Below, piece by piece: positions 10,783-23,219 of a stretch of DNA of 64,000 nucleotides; position 1 is the stretch's first letter; each line of letters begins with the position of its first letter. The notes below the pieces were generated by a model. The model was not told where the DNA came from, did no database searches, and saw only the letters and a program-made list of their open reading frames with translations. Origin of the DNA: Sequoia sempervirens (taxonomy: Eukaryota; Streptophyta; Pinopsida; Cupressales; Cupressaceae); the NCBI GenBank assembly GCA_007258455.2, contig VDFB02270651.1:699914217-699978216 (forward strand), in the 5' to 3' direction. The position numbers were made by a program, and so were the translations under genes.

Positions 10783-12820
10783 AGAGGTCTTATGGGAACA
10801 TACCAAGCCTTGACCCCAAATTAGTGGTTCATCATTTAACAATCTTTCCCAATGTAAAAATGATAAAACAAAAAAAAATTAAGATGCATCCTCAAGTAGC
10901 CTTATTGGTCAATGTGGGGCTTCAAAAGTTATTGGATGTTGGATTATTTAGTTCTATTAATTATCTTGGGTGGATTTCCAACCTGGTTATACTTAACAAA
11001 CCCACTGGGGGAATCCGTATATGTACATATTTCAAAGACATAAACAAGGCATGTCTTAAAGATGATTTTCCATTACCAAACATAGATATTATTATGGATT
11101 TAATAGTCGGACATGACAGGTTATCCTTAATGGATGGATTTTTTTATTATAATCAAATCTGCATCACCATTGAAGATCAACATAAAATAACTTTCACTTT
11201 TCCTTGGGGAACCTTTTGTTTGAATGTTATACCATTTGGTTTAAAGAATACAAGGGCTACTTATCAAAGAGAAATGACAACAATTTTTCATGACCTTTTT
11301 CATAGTATCATGAAAGAATATGTGGATGATTTGTTAGAAAAATCGATCACAAGAGATTCTCACTTGGTTATCGTTATAATTGTTTTTGACATATTAGAAG
11401 ACTATCAAGTGAGATTAAGTCCAAAAATGTGTCTTTGGTGTCACTTCTAGGAAGTTTCTTGGATATATTATTTTGCATAGAGGAATTAAAGTAGATCACA
11501 CTAAAGCTAAAGCTATATTTGACATGCCTCCTCCAACAAATTTAAAGCAATTGCATAGCCTTCAAGGAAAATTTTAAGCAATTAGATGTTTCATAGCTCA
11601 ACTAGTAGATAAGCGACAACCTTTCACTCATATTTTGCACAAAAATGTCGCATTCAAATGGGATGAGAAGTGTCAATAAGTCTTTCAATAATTAAAAGAA
11701 TATATGGCTTCACCTTTAATTTTGATGTCACCTATTCAAGGGAAACCTTTGTTATTATACATTTCGGCTACTACATTTGCATTAGGTGCTCTCCTTGCAC
11801 AACATGATGATACAAGAAAGGAGAGAGTTATTTATTATATTAGCCATACATTGGTTGGATATGAGCTTAACTACACTCTAATAGAAAGTGCATGTTTAGC
11901 TATTGTATTTACATCACAAAAATTGAGACACTACATGTGTAATCATCAAACAAAGCTCATCTCTAAGGTGGATCATTTGAAGTACCTTTTATCTAAAGTT
12001 GCTTTAACTAGTCATATGGAAAAGTGGGTCATGATCTTAAGTGAAATTTACTTTGAGAATGTGGATCATAAAGCTATCAAAGGTAAAATTATTGTATATC
12101 AATTAGTAGATGCACCTTTAGATGTGGATCATCCCCTTATTTCAAAATTTATAGATAAGACAATTTTTAACATTAATCCTTCATACTTGTGGATATTTTT
12201 TGATGGATCTCACACTCAACATGGATTTAGGGCTAGAATTGTTTTCATCACTCCACAAGGTGATTATATCCCAAAATCATATAGACTTTCTTTTCCTTGT
12301 ACAAATAAAATTGTAGAGTATGAAGCTTTAATCACTAGTCTTAGAATGAAAATTCAATGACAAATAAAGGAACTTCAAATTTATGGAGATTCACAATTGG
12401 TTATAAGGAAAGTAAATGATGATTATCAAACAAAGGATGAAAAAAATCTCCTCTACAAGAGGATGGTAGATAGTTTGAAACAATACTTTGCAACTGTCAT
12501 CTTTGAGAAAATTCTAAGGTTAAATAACAAAGCTTTCAATGCTATGGCTACTATTGGAGCTCTCTTAGACATTACCCATAATACTCATCATTTTGATTTC
12601 ATGGTAGAACAACTTTTAATTCTAGCTTTTGATGTTCAAGAATTTGAACTGGTGTTAAACTTGTTGGTCCTAATTCCACTTGGTATCATGATGTTTACAC
12701 ATATCTTCATGACATTATTCTTCCACCTAACTTGTCTAGTGCTCAAAATAAAACATTCATTCATCGATCTTCTTGTTTTGTAATCATTGGTGATACCCTT
12801 TATTGAAGGAGTCTTGATAG
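10783..12820 (+). pseudogene. G1 reverse transcriptase and dual RNase H (Tat lineage)
   Basis: RT (10783-11450) reads HPQVALLV, GGIRICTYFKDINKAC, DDFPLPNID, TFPWGTFCLNVIPFGLKN and the catalytic YVDDLL, all in the order of gypsy RT. A shifted frame carries the start of RNase H (FLGYIILHRGIKVD near 11455). The main RNase H follows at 11700-12100 (SPIQGKPLLLYISATTFALGALLAQ, YELNYTLIESACLAIVF). A second, archaeal-type RNase H lies at about 12180-12560 (LWIFFDGSHTQHG, VEYEALITSL, LQIYGDSQLVIRKV); two RNase H domains are a Tat-lineage trait. The enzymes copy element RNA into DNA and remove the RNA strand. Stops and at least one frameshift disable this copy. It ends abruptly at 12820, where element B begins, in the region that normally leads to integrase. 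Confidence 0.85.
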
Positions 12821-15262
12821 TGTCTGTTATGCCTATAACACACACACCCCATTCGAAACGGGGACCCTCTCTTTTCGCTTTGTTGGGTTGCTTTCATCGT
12901 TGTCTCATTTTGTGCCCCTTATTTTGAATCTTAAGTGGTCAAGGAGTCCTAAAGGTGTCATCTTAAGTTGACCAAGTTTCACCACCTTCAAAATTTTCAA
13001 GTCTTTGGCCTTCGCGAAGTTCCTTTGGCAGTTTTCCTTGGAACTTCAAAACTGTCATCCTTTGCCCTTTGCAGGTCTGCCTATGCGGGCCACCCTATGC
13101 AAAATTCCTTCCTATCTTTGTTGTCCCTATGACAGTCAAATTGGCACATCCACCTACTTTGTAGGATTTGCGGCCTCTGACGTTGTTTCCTTTGTCGACC
13201 CGCCAGATAGCTAACACTGGGGTGCCACCCGCTTCGCGGGATTCGGAGTTCCCACCGCTAGCCATTTTGAAATATGTGTTCACCAACTCTGCTTGTTGCC
13301 ATACTAGAATTTATTGTGGGAATTTAATACTTGAAAGTCTATAAATAGCAACTTTGATAAGTCATTTTCACTGACATTATCACTAAAACTTGTCAGAGCT
13401 CTCTTGGTTTCGCTGCCTCTGCACCTGCATGACCCCTTTAATGTTTATGCATTGCTACCTTCAGTTCACTCACAAGTTCTTGCGGGTGTATCAGGCCAGC
13501 TTTCTGCCGCCATTCATGCTATGTGTTTTTCATTGATTTTCATGAAGTTGTTAAATTCTTGAAAAGAAAAACCTCAAAATCAATTAGAAGACCTCACAGT
13601 GCGCAAAACCCACATTTTAAAAATTGAAAATCCTTTAAAAATCTGCCTATTAGATGCATGTGGAACTCACCCTAGCGGCCGCCATTCTTGAACTAGGGAA
13701 ATTAAGCCTATGCAGCCCACAAGACCTTCACCGCCGTTATCTTGACTTACCCAACGACAAACGCTAAACAATGACCATCTCCTTCAGCGAGCCCGCTCAT
13801 GCGGGTGGAAGCACCCTCTTTGTTGTCACCTTTAAGCTTAATAAAAATATTAAGTCAGAAAGAGAATCCCTCAGCCCCTGTTCGTCTGTGAGTGTGGGTT
13901 TCTACATGCAGATGGCCCCATCTATCTCACCATTTTTGACAGCTGTCTCACTATGGCCTTCTGACTTGTAAACTCTTCCAGGTCTTCATCCGTCACTCGA
14001 GCACATTGATGAATTCCTTGTGTAGGTCATCTAGAGTGGGTCTCCCTCATTGTTTCACCCCTGCCCCATGGGCATTACCAAATGGCAAGACCCCTAGTTC
14101 CTTCTATTGGGTGGGCCCTGTACCATCTATTTCCATCTGACCCTTTGAGAAAAATGGCTAACTGTAAACCCTTTGTAGGCTACACATTGCAGGCTTTTGT
14201 CTGTGGACCACCGACAGGCAATTTCCATTCCAAACAGTCGAGGTGACCCTTCCATCTGCCTTGCAGACTCCACACCAACTGCCTCCCTTTGAGCCTTGAG
14301 GATGAGACCACCAAGTCTGTTGCTTGCGGACCCTCTATTACAGGTCACTGCCACCCTTTGTCCGCCATTTTAGACCACCAATGGTCTCTGCCCTTGCACC
14401 ACTGTGGTCCCCTGCACCTGCTTTGCCTTGAGTCTTTATTGAAAACTGATTAGGTAAAAGTAGCATGTGACCGATCTATTGCAGGTGGTTGCCTATGGGT
14501 CATCGTCCTGTCTTTGCCACTTTCTAACTGCCAAACCAGGCCTACCGACCGCCATGCAGAGCCTAAATTATTTGCCGCCGTCCAGTCAAACTTGAACAAG
14601 CAAGTCATGCCAACCCCTCATGTGGGTTTGATGGTGTGGATCACCTCTTATGGGCTGTTGTCCCATCTCCACCATCTTGACCAACTATCATCCCACGTCT
14701 TCTTGTTGTTCCCCACCCACATCATATTGAAAAAATTGAACTTCAAGGCTGAACTGATGCCACCTTCCCTAGCTGTGGGTCTTGCATTGCAGGATGTTGT
14801 CTACGGGATTCCACCTTGCCAACATCATTTCAAATGGTGGAGTCCCTAATGGCCGAGACACCTCCTACACCCACAACCTTTTGGCCCGCATAACAAAATG
14901 ATTGAGTTAGCACTTCCAAGACCTCATAAATGATCAAACCCACATGTCCAAATGGCTTAATATCTCGGTGGGCCCCATAATAATGCATAAATGTTGATGT
15001 GGGTGGTTCTACATGGGTCGTTGTTCCCTCTTCACCATTTATCTGCAACTTCCTTCAAAACGGCTGCCAGCCCAAGGAAACCCGCACCCCTGGGCCAACA
15101 TTGCCATATTTTCCTCGAATGAAAGGAAAATGATGATATGAGAGGAATGTTATGATCTTTAAATGAGAAAATACTCGATCTAACATTGGTTTTGTAGGAT
15201 TTTTCTAATGCTCCCTTGTTTTACACATAAATATTCTTATTGCTCCTTTGCTTGCAGGATTA
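12821..15262 (+). other. 5' noncoding region of element B
   Basis: There is no convincing coding content. A TATA box occurs at 13340-13347. Two GC hairpins stand out in otherwise AT-rich DNA: CCCGC/GCGGG arms at 13228-13240 (3-nt loop) and 13792-13805 (4-nt loop). A pyrimidine-rich splice-acceptor-like TTGCTTGCAG ends at 15257, just before the start codon, suggesting a 5' UTR intron as in C. Sequence near 15075-15205 is shared with element A. Confidence 0.45.
13340..13347 (+). promoter_or_regulatory. TATA box in 5' region of element B
   Basis: TATAAATA lies about 520 bp from the element start. Element C has GGGATATAAG at a similar distance (39183-39192). It is probably the promoter for the family ORF. 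Confidence 0.4.
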
Positions 15263-18200
15263 ATGGAATCAGTTGCAGGACCTTCAGGGGCATCCGCAGA
15301 GAAGGAAAAGGGGAAGAAATCTACCAAGGAACCAAGAGGGAAGGAATACAAAGATTAGATGAAATATAAATTCCAAGGAGTGGAGGTCACCTCCAAGGTT
15401 ACCACAAAATGGGATACAGTTACAAATACCAACTTGGGGAAGGTTGATTTAGATGAATTCAAACAGGGGGTCATTGCCAACTCCACTATAGAAAACATAA
15501 AGAAAATTAGGAAAAGTGGATTGGCCAAGGTAGATGGTTTGCCACCTACCCTTGTGGCTCCTAAGCTGGTGATGGCCTACAAGGAGGCATATCAAGAGAA
15601 CCAAAAGAATTGTTGACCGTGATGGTAGAGTGTTGGCTGACTTGTCCGCCAAGTCTATAGGGAAAACCTTCCACATCCCCACCTTTGATCCAATGGAGGA
15701 AACAACCAAAGAATATGATGAGAGCACATGGAAAGCTAACCCTCTTAAATGCAAGAAGCTAATTAATCAATTCTGGTTGAAAGAGAAGAGGGGTAGTGCA
15801 AACAAGGTATCCCAAGAACTATTCAGGAGTGATTTCCATGAGGATTACCATGACTTGGTAACCTTGCTAAGTAGAGTCATAGGCATCCCAACTGTGGCAT
15901 ACTTCCAAGACTAGATGTTTTATTTTATAGAAGAGATTATCAGGGGGAAGATCAATTTCAATTGGGTAGAAATGATCAGCAACTAGTTGCATGAGCAGTT
16001 TGTAACAGTCAAGAGGACCTCTCAATTTTACATGACCTCTTACTTGGTCTACCTACTAGCTGACCTCGTTCCATATCGAGGTCTATTTGTGGTGCTGAGC
16101 CCAACCCTTGGGAGAGACTTGAAAGTCTATGATAGGCACTCGTAGCTTCAATACCACAATTTCAAGAAATACTACTGCCGGGTAAATGACACCTTCATCG
16201 AGCACATCATCAGAATTCTCAGAAAAGACTTTGAGAGAAGGGTCACACATAGTGCCCATGCATTCATTCGCTAGTTTAGATTCTTATTTATCCAATTTCC
16301 CAAATTCACCTACATTAGAACCAAGGGCTTCTCTAAGAGGCCATATAAGATACCCAGATATCCAAATGATAGGTTGATCTTGTTAGAAATCTCTAGGCAG
16401 TTGTAGCATGCACACACACTCCTAAGTGACAAACACATGCCAGACATCCCCTATCCTCTCACTTTCGGCCAGGGTAGGTATGCAATTCTTGCATCCCAGT
16501 GTGTAGAATATTCTAAAAAGGAGATCATTGAATATAACTTGGAGCTCTACACTCCTCAACCAAGAATGGATCTATATGGAAAATTGAAGAAGATGGTTGG
16601 GAGAGAGTATGCCCATTTGCACAATGTTGAATATTTCTGGGCTAACTGCAAGGATGATAAGGAGGTGTGCATGAGGCACTATATGTGCACGACAACATAC
16701 TTTGTTAAAATAGTCAAATTGTTCCTAGTGCCAAATCAAATTGTGGAGGATGAAAACACTGTTATAGATCCAAGATTTGATGTCATTTCCAACATGCCAT
16801 TTCCCCTAATTGAATTGGATGAGGAAGAGGTCAATGACCTCGACATTTTAACAAAACCAATAGAGCATAGGACAGAGTTGTGGATTGATGGGAAAATTGA
16901 TTAGCTAAAGCTCCAAGGAGCAACTTTGACCTATGGCGAGCTCGAAGATGAGCTCGAGAGTGAAACTGATAGTGGGATCATTTTTTCCCCATCTGGAGAG
17001 ACTCCAAAATCTCCTCCCACTACTAGGTCAAAGAAAAGGAAAGAGGTAGCAGAATGCTAACCAAAGCATAAGGTGTATTTGAGGAAGACCTCTGAGGGTA
17101 AGCCATCAAAGAAAGCAAAGAAATCAGGTATATTTACTAAGATGCTCATGATCCAAGAGGATCCACTCCATGAAGGAGAGGAAGAAGAGGCCAAGCAACC
17201 AAAGTTGCCACCTTCCGCCTCTACTCTTGTTGCCACCACCACTGCCACTACTATCACTCCTCCACTAGCATCTCAAGCTCTACTTGCTTCCTCTCCGCCT
17301 ACGATGGACATCTCAGTTCACCTTGCCTCCACCTCACCTACCACACCCATTATGGTGAGGGATTCTTCTTTTTCCACCACTTCTCCACTCTCATCTTCCT
17401 TCATGTCTCCATCAACAACTACCCCCTTAGCCTCTACAACAACAATGTCCACTCTCACTCTTCTAGAAGCTTTTGCTCGACACATGCAAAACATACCTAT
17501 GGAGCTCTTTGGAGTGTTGATGAACCCTATAGTGCAAGCTTCCTTAGCTCAAGTTGTGGCTAGTCTCCATGTCCCCTCTCTCACCGAACCACCCAAAATA
17601 GAGACAGCCATGCAAATATCCGAATAGATGGAAAGACAAGAGAGGGAGGAAATTAAGAAATGGATGAGGAATCTGATGACTATCATGAGAATCTAGAACA
17701 TTAGCACTTAGTCATTGATGAGGTCATGCACGAAGAAGAAGGAACACAATCCTCAGAGGAAGAAGTTGAAGACCCCAAAACCAAATATATAGTGGAGACT
17801 TGTGATCAAGAACTCGAGGAAGAGTTGTCCCGACAACTCAAAGACGTTGGGGAGGAAGTTGAAAGACAGTCCTCTGAGGAAAAGAAGGAGATAGATGGAG
17901 ATATGGAGGTATCCATAGAGCCTCCAACCAAGGAACAAGAGAAAAGCCCTGGCCATGATGAAGAGATTCCTCCCATAGAAGAAGAAGAAAAGAAAGAGGA
18001 GAAAGCTCAAGAAGAAGACAAGCTTGAAGAAGAGGCTAAAACAAGAAGAAGCTTAGAGATAGAGCATCATGTAGAGCATGGGCAAGAAGAAGAAGAAAAT
18101 TCATCTGAAGGGGAAGATAGCCCTAAGGAAAACATAGCTACCACTAATTCACAAGAAGAAAAGGCTATATTCATATGTGACTTATATGAATAGGAAGAAG

Positions 18201-19198
18201 GGAAGGTAGAGTAGGAAGCTCCAGGTCATCAAGAAAGGGAAATCTAGCATGCAAAACAAGAAGAAGGTGATCATGAATCACCAAAGGAGGGATCTCAAAT
18301 GCTGAAATGGCTGGAGAAACAATTGCAGAAGAAGGACCCCACCCTTATGGATCCCAAAGAAAAGCTAGAGGCCATCCTAGCACGAGCTTAGATAGGAGCA
18401 AAGAAAGAGAGGAAGCCAAGGGTCCAGTCCCATATCACGATGGATGCATCGAGATCAAGTATAGTACAAATTGCTACTCCAATGATGGATAAAGGAGAAG
18501 GAGTAAGCTACAATATCTCCACCATTGGCCTGGGGACAACCACAAGGGAACAAAAGATAGATCATCTCCAAGGATCCGTTGCCACAATTGTGCACCAGAT
18601 GAACAAAGATCAATCCTCCAAGGAGGAATTAAAGGCACACATGGTAGATATTACGACCTACATACAATAATGGTATTTTGTTGAATAACTGCCCACAACA
18701 TCATCAACCACTCCTCTACTGCTTTCTAAAGATCACATTAGCAAATTGGAGAGGAGGAAGAATTGGACTAAGGCCACAAAAGATTACTTCCGATGGGTAA
18801 TTTACAACGAAGATATGGGAAACAGTCATGCTACCTGGACAACAAATAAGTTCAAGGAGGTACAAAAGCAGCTTGAAGGCATGAGGAAATTCTGTACTGA
18901 CTTCCCCAAACTATATAGGATTACATATCCTAAACTCGAGGCTATCCTCAAGATGTTCGAGAGAACTTGGGAAACGAAGTTGGTGCTAGGAAAGGATGAC
19001 CATTGGCTCGTTGAAATGTGGAAGTTGGGCCTTGATCACAAGAGAGAAGTTTTGGAGCCAGTTCTCCATGAAGTGGAGCTCGACTTAGATTGGGTCAAGG
19101 AACATCGGGCAACCTACGAAGAATATTTAAAGCTCATGACAAATTATGACATGCCTACTGTTGAGCTAGATCCTGAAAGGATAAGGCCATATTTTTAG
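15263..19198 (+). pseudogene. Large unknown protein of the A/B/C family, copy B (about 1,310 codons, broken)
   Basis: I do not recognise this protein. The reading starts at ATG 15263 (phase 2), shifts near 15600 (phase 0), shifts back near 17650-17720, and ends at TAG 19196. N-terminal conserved half (15263 to about 16930): the MKYKFQGVEVTSKVTTKWD block, a segment around RDGRVLADLSAKSIG, an FHEDYHDLVTLLSRVIG helix, and an FYMTSYLVYLLADL segment; the same blocks occur in order in copy C. Middle: basic nuclear-signal-like clusters (RSKKRKE at about 17028, KPSKKAKKSG at about 17100), a Ser/Thr/Pro-rich stretch (17210-17470), then an extremely Glu-rich stretch (17726-18190). C-terminal half (18440-19198): NISTIGLGTTTREQKIDHLQ and a predicted coiled coil. 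The N-terminal half faintly recalls plant proteins annotated as putative plant transposon protein, but I cannot confirm this. At least one stop (15356) is a decayed Gln codon. Confidence 0.6.
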
Positions 19199-19340
19199 AA
19201 GAAGATGGAGAATGGAGCCATTGATACACTAACACTGGATTTTATGGATTTTTCTACTCAAGCCTTTCCTCAATCAGAGTAGGTGATCAAGAACACACCA
19301 AAAATGTAACAAGGATTGGGACTTGATTACTAGTAGATCC

Positions 19341-19478
19341 AGAAAGTTGAACTTCCAGGTACTCCAATTCGACATAATAGATAATTATGGTTCTGGAGCT
19401 TATAAACTTGTTATGCCTAAAGGAGAACCTTTGGAAGATCCTATAAACAAAAATCATCTTAAGAAGTTTTATGCATGA
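19341..19478 (+). pseudogene. G1 integrase C-terminal end
   Basis: The reading ends in NYGSGAYKLVMPKGEPLEDP and INKNHLKKFYA, followed by TGA at 19476. This is the closing motif of Tat-type gypsy integrases (a beta-barrel segment followed by a PVN-x-LKxFY tail). The zinc finger and the DDE core are missing. Its position after B shows that B sits inside G1 pol. Confidence 0.75.
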
Positions 19479-20251
19479 CCCTTGGGTATCCTAGTAGTTT
19501 TTACATACTAGTTTCATCATTACATTATATTTTTTTCACCTATCATTGAGCATTTTTATGTCCTTTTCCTTATCCACCATGGTTTGTTGTTCGTATCTAT
19601 CATTTTTTGTTTGGCTATCCTATCATTTCTTTTATTTATGTTAGTTTCATTTTCCTAACTAGGGTCACCTTGCCTTCACTCTTGGTTTCTTGGGTACGAT
19701 TATTGTATCTTGGGATCATTTTCAAATCTTAAAACATGGAGATTTAATGAAAATCGTGAGAAAAATAGATGTTAGTTGTTGGGTTAAATCTTTGGATTGC
19801 ATAGCTTGTTTCCTATCTTTTAGTATCATTATCAAATCATTTTTCATGCCTTAACAAAATTATCTTCCTATAATGGGAATTATAAAAAAAAATCTAAGGT
19901 CTTAATGAATTCATCCTTCCTACAATGGACCTTATCTATCAAAACTAAGTTTTTATTTTAGCAAGAGATATGTTGGTTAGTTGTTGATTTTATTTTTTAG
20001 TTGCTTTTCTTTTTCTCTCTTGATTTTATCTCTTGTATCTCATTTGATCGATAAAGACAGGATTTTAAAAAGTGCTTAGATCAACTTGGGGTTAGCCATG
20101 ATTATTTTTTCTTTGCATATGTTCTTGTGTGTTGCATTCATGCAAGGTGGGTAAATGAAAAATGATATCCACTTGCTAAGGTTCCTCTTCAAAGTGACAA
20201 GGAAGCTTTGATTTTTCTTGTTTATTTTCATCCATCTAGAATTTCATCTTT
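19479..20251 (+). other. G1 post-pol noncoding region
   Basis: AT-rich DNA without coding signal follows the integrase stop. In Tat-type elements a long noncoding or repeat-bearing region lies between pol and the antisense ORF, which fits this position. Confidence 0.5.
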
Positions 20252-21136
20252 TGTAATAAGATTTATGAATTAAATTGTGTGTCAATTTTTACATCAACGT
20301 TTCTGATCATACTCCATGATCCATCATCAGGATGCAAAGCAGGTAGAGAGAAGAGTAAAAAATGAAGAAGCATACTTGGGAAGATACAAGGTTGAGGGGT
20401 GGGAAGGATGGAAGGAACAAAATTCAAAAAATTACAATCCTATAGACCAAGAAAGAAAAAGAGGAAGAGAGGAAAAAAACAAGACCCTAAAATGCAAGAC
20501 ATTAGAGAGATAAGAAAAAAATATTTAAATATGCGAAAAAAGAAAAAATCAAAAAAGATAAAGGATACAAGAAAGCCTCAACAATAAAATGAAATGAAAG
20601 AGATTAAATAAAACTAATACATAACAGAGAGATTAATAGGTAAATTTATCAAATATGATTGATAAATTAAACCTATAGATTGATAAAATTACTATATTAC
20701 AAAATAGTATAAACAAAAGGAATTAAACATAAAATTACTACACTACAAAAATTTACAAAATATATAATGCCTCAACAATAAATTGAAATGAAAAATATTA
20801 AAACTAATACATAATAAAGAGATTAATAGGTAAATTAGATTGATAAATTAAACCTACATATCGATAAGATTACAATATAACAATATATTATAAACAAAAA
20901 TAATTAGACATAAAATTACTACACTACAAAAAATTACAAAAAATTTAAAACAATAATTATCACAAAAGAAAATGTAATACCATATTTATTATGTTGTAAT
21001 CATGCATGATTTCAATATTATAATATTATAGATAAGATAAAATACAAGGCCTTAATTAATCTACAATACTACATTATCAAAGAAATAAGATTGATATAAA
21101 AATTGACACACAATTTAATCTAGAAATCTTATTACA
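20252..21136. repeat. 885-bp segment bounded by 46-bp inverted repeats
   Basis: Left arm 20252-20297 and right arm 21091-21136 are reverse complements at 42 of 46 positions (TGTAATAAGATTT...TTTTTACATCAA). The interior is AT-rich and contains the two tandem repeat units. Immediate flanks do not show a clear target duplication. It could be a small inverted-repeat transposon or an inverted duplication of an element end. Confidence 0.6.
20576..20955. repeat. Two tandem AT-rich units of about 190 bp
   Basis: Unit 1 starts at 20576 and unit 2 at 20770, both with CCTCAACAATAAA. Each carries AGAGATTAATAGGTAAAT, GATAAATTAAACCTA and TACTACACTACAAAAA in the same order. The units differ by substitutions and small gaps. 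Confidence 0.75.
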
Positions 21137-21719
21137 ATGCTATCATGGACTGTGGAAACTTCATGCTTTTAATAGCATATTTTTCTTGCATCTTATCTTT
21201 ATAGGTTTCATTTTGATATTTAATCCTTGGCGAAGATTGATTTTTCTGCATATCTTACATTCACAAGTGTTAACATGCATCATATTATCATATCTATAGC
21301 ATGTACATCATAAATCATAATCATATATCCTAATTGTCATAATCATCCATAATCATAATAAATCATAATATTCATCCATCATATATATGGATGTATAATC
21401 ATAACATTCCCATCATTATCATAATTAATAATATCAATATCCATAATCTCATCATAAGCATCATAACTAATCATAATAACATAAAATAAACATCATCATC
21501 ATGAATCATAAGAATCACATAAACCAAAGCATAATCCTATATACAATGTCCATCAATGTCATATATACATCATCATCATATAATAGAATGTTGACATGGG
21601 CTATATAAGCCATATGAATACAAATATATACAATGGCCCATAGGAATGGTGTTTGTATCCATAATGTACATGAGAATCAAATATATACATCACATATACA
21701 TATGTATAAAGTGTGAGTG
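21137..21719. other. AT-rich low-complexity stretch
   Basis: Irregular repeats of CATAAT, CATCAT and CATATA dominate 21250-21610. I see no gene or element end here. Confidence 0.6.
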
Positions 21720-23219
21720 CCCTATCTTGAGCTCCCTCCTCCTAAGTGGGCTGGAGATCCCCAAACCACTCTTGGTCTTGGTGGTGGTCATGGTGGTGGT
21801 GGACCCATGCTCCCCATGTTATGTTATCCTCCTAATCTAGGCCCTCCTGACTGGCTTTGGCTCTATGCCCATGAGGAATAGAGTGGGTCATGTTGATCTC
21901 TAGGTGCCTCTCTCTCATAGAGAGTCATGTAATATGTAGCCTCATGGGTGATCCTCCACACCCATGTCATCACCTGATTATTATTTATCCCTATACTAGC
22001 CTCTACCTGTGGCCATCAGGCTCTCTCAACATCCCCCTTTGTGGTAACTTGGGCTAGCTAAACCTTGAACTGTTGTCTATTGGCCCTCTCTACATTTCTC
22101 TCTATAATCACTTAGGACAACTATCCCTATATCTGAGCTAGTTGAGTCCATATCCTATTTCTCTCTGTCGTCACTTGTGTAGTATATTCGTGTAAGCTAT
22201 CCATCTCCATTCTTTCTTAATCTTTGTCTCCTATATCCCTCTCTAATTGTCTATTGGCCTTGTCCCTCTCTGATTGTGTAGTAGCCACATATGCCTACAT
22301 ATCCTCCTCCTCTCCTCTCTAAGCCTCAGTCTATTCTTATATGTGTGGTAGTCCCTGACCCCCCATTGGCTCATCCTCTTAGGCCCATCCCTAACCACTA
22401 TAACCAAGATCCTCCATATATCATCCCAAACATGTTGCTACTCTCCTAAAACCCTTGTAGTTGGCTATCCTGTTGCCTAATCCTCAAGCCTTCACCTCCA
22501 CCTGTGGGTGGCTACCCCACCCTCTATCTAGGCCCTATAAATCTGATAGGCCTATGCTGCACCCACCATGTGTCATACTCGATCATGGTTCCTGCATTTT
22601 ATATGTCAATACTCAAGTCTCATGGTACTAGTATCAATGCCTCTAGATTTGTAATAGTTGTGGATATTGTGATCATAGGACCCCAATAAACTACCTCCCT
22701 CCATGTCCTAGAAAAAAATGATTCTCCAACAGGTACATTTTTATATTTCAAACTATCATCTCGACTTCTCGGGCATGTATCTCTTTATGATATGTATGGT
22801 CCTTCGTATCAGGTACTATAACTACCTACAATAAGGTATCTTTTCATCATCCTCCCATGCCTCACAATCCCTCCATGGTCTCCATATAAATTTTTCAAGA
22901 TCATCAATCTCACATCTCCAGTACCACATATCCCCTAATTATCTATATGTCACCATCCCAACAGACATGTGTACATATAGAATCCCTAGGCCTTGAACTT
23001 TGTAGGTCATTAGTCTCATTGCCACCATATGCTCCCATGCTTATATGTGCAACAAAGTCACCTCACATGCTAGGATCACCCCATATTTGTATACCAGTTG
23101 ATGCATATCATGGTACAAGTGGGCAAGGATGCATGGTCCTCAAGCATAAACCACTCCCTCCTCTAGCATTGTCTTTTAAACTCTCCCCTAGCTAGTGGAG
23201 AAGCCTCAAGACCTCCTAT
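21720..23219 (-). pseudogene. Antisense plant-mobile-domain-like ORF of G1, C-terminal part with coiled coil
   Basis: On the minus strand the reading gives a heptad-like series rich in ERD/ERN (AYVATTQSERDKANRQLER, TTQVTTERNRIWTQLAQI, VIIERNVERANRQQ), then RITHEATYYMTLYERE and a His-rich tail near 21780. This is the coiled-coil tail that often follows a plant mobile domain in retroelement proteins. Many stops interrupt it. The N-terminal part continues on the far side of the copia-like insertion, at 26984-27430. Plant mobile domain proteins are found as host genes (the MAIN/MAIL1 family) and as passengers of gypsy and Mutator-like elements; here the place between pol and the 3' LTR, in antisense, indicates the gypsy form. 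Confidence 0.55.

Larger units (their letters stand above)
12821..19340 (+). mobile_element. Element B: copy of the unknown A/B/C family inserted in G1 (3' end lost)
   Basis: It begins TGTCTGTTATGCC, followed within about 20 bp by the CACACACCCC...GGGGACCCTC block that also opens element C (38780-38812). It has a 2.4-kb noncoding 5' region and then an ORF of about 1,310 codons. The conserved family 3' terminus (CCATCAAcA) is absent: after the ORF the sequence runs without a clear joint into the G1 integrase C-terminus at 19341. Because about 1 kb of G1 integrase is also missing, one deletion probably removed the B 3' end and the integrase core. The stated right edge is therefore only the latest possible one. 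Confidence 0.6.

Noticed and set aside
9914..10787. A perfect target duplication for the solo LTR at 9919-10782
   Set aside because: GGTGG and AGAGG agree at only 3 of 5 bases. The solo LTR call rests on its ends and the split polyprotein instead.
20316..20587. Lys/Glu-rich open stretches as a basic protein gene
   Set aside because: The composition reflects an A-rich low-complexity region inside the inverted-repeat segment; two frames give equally Lys-rich readings.
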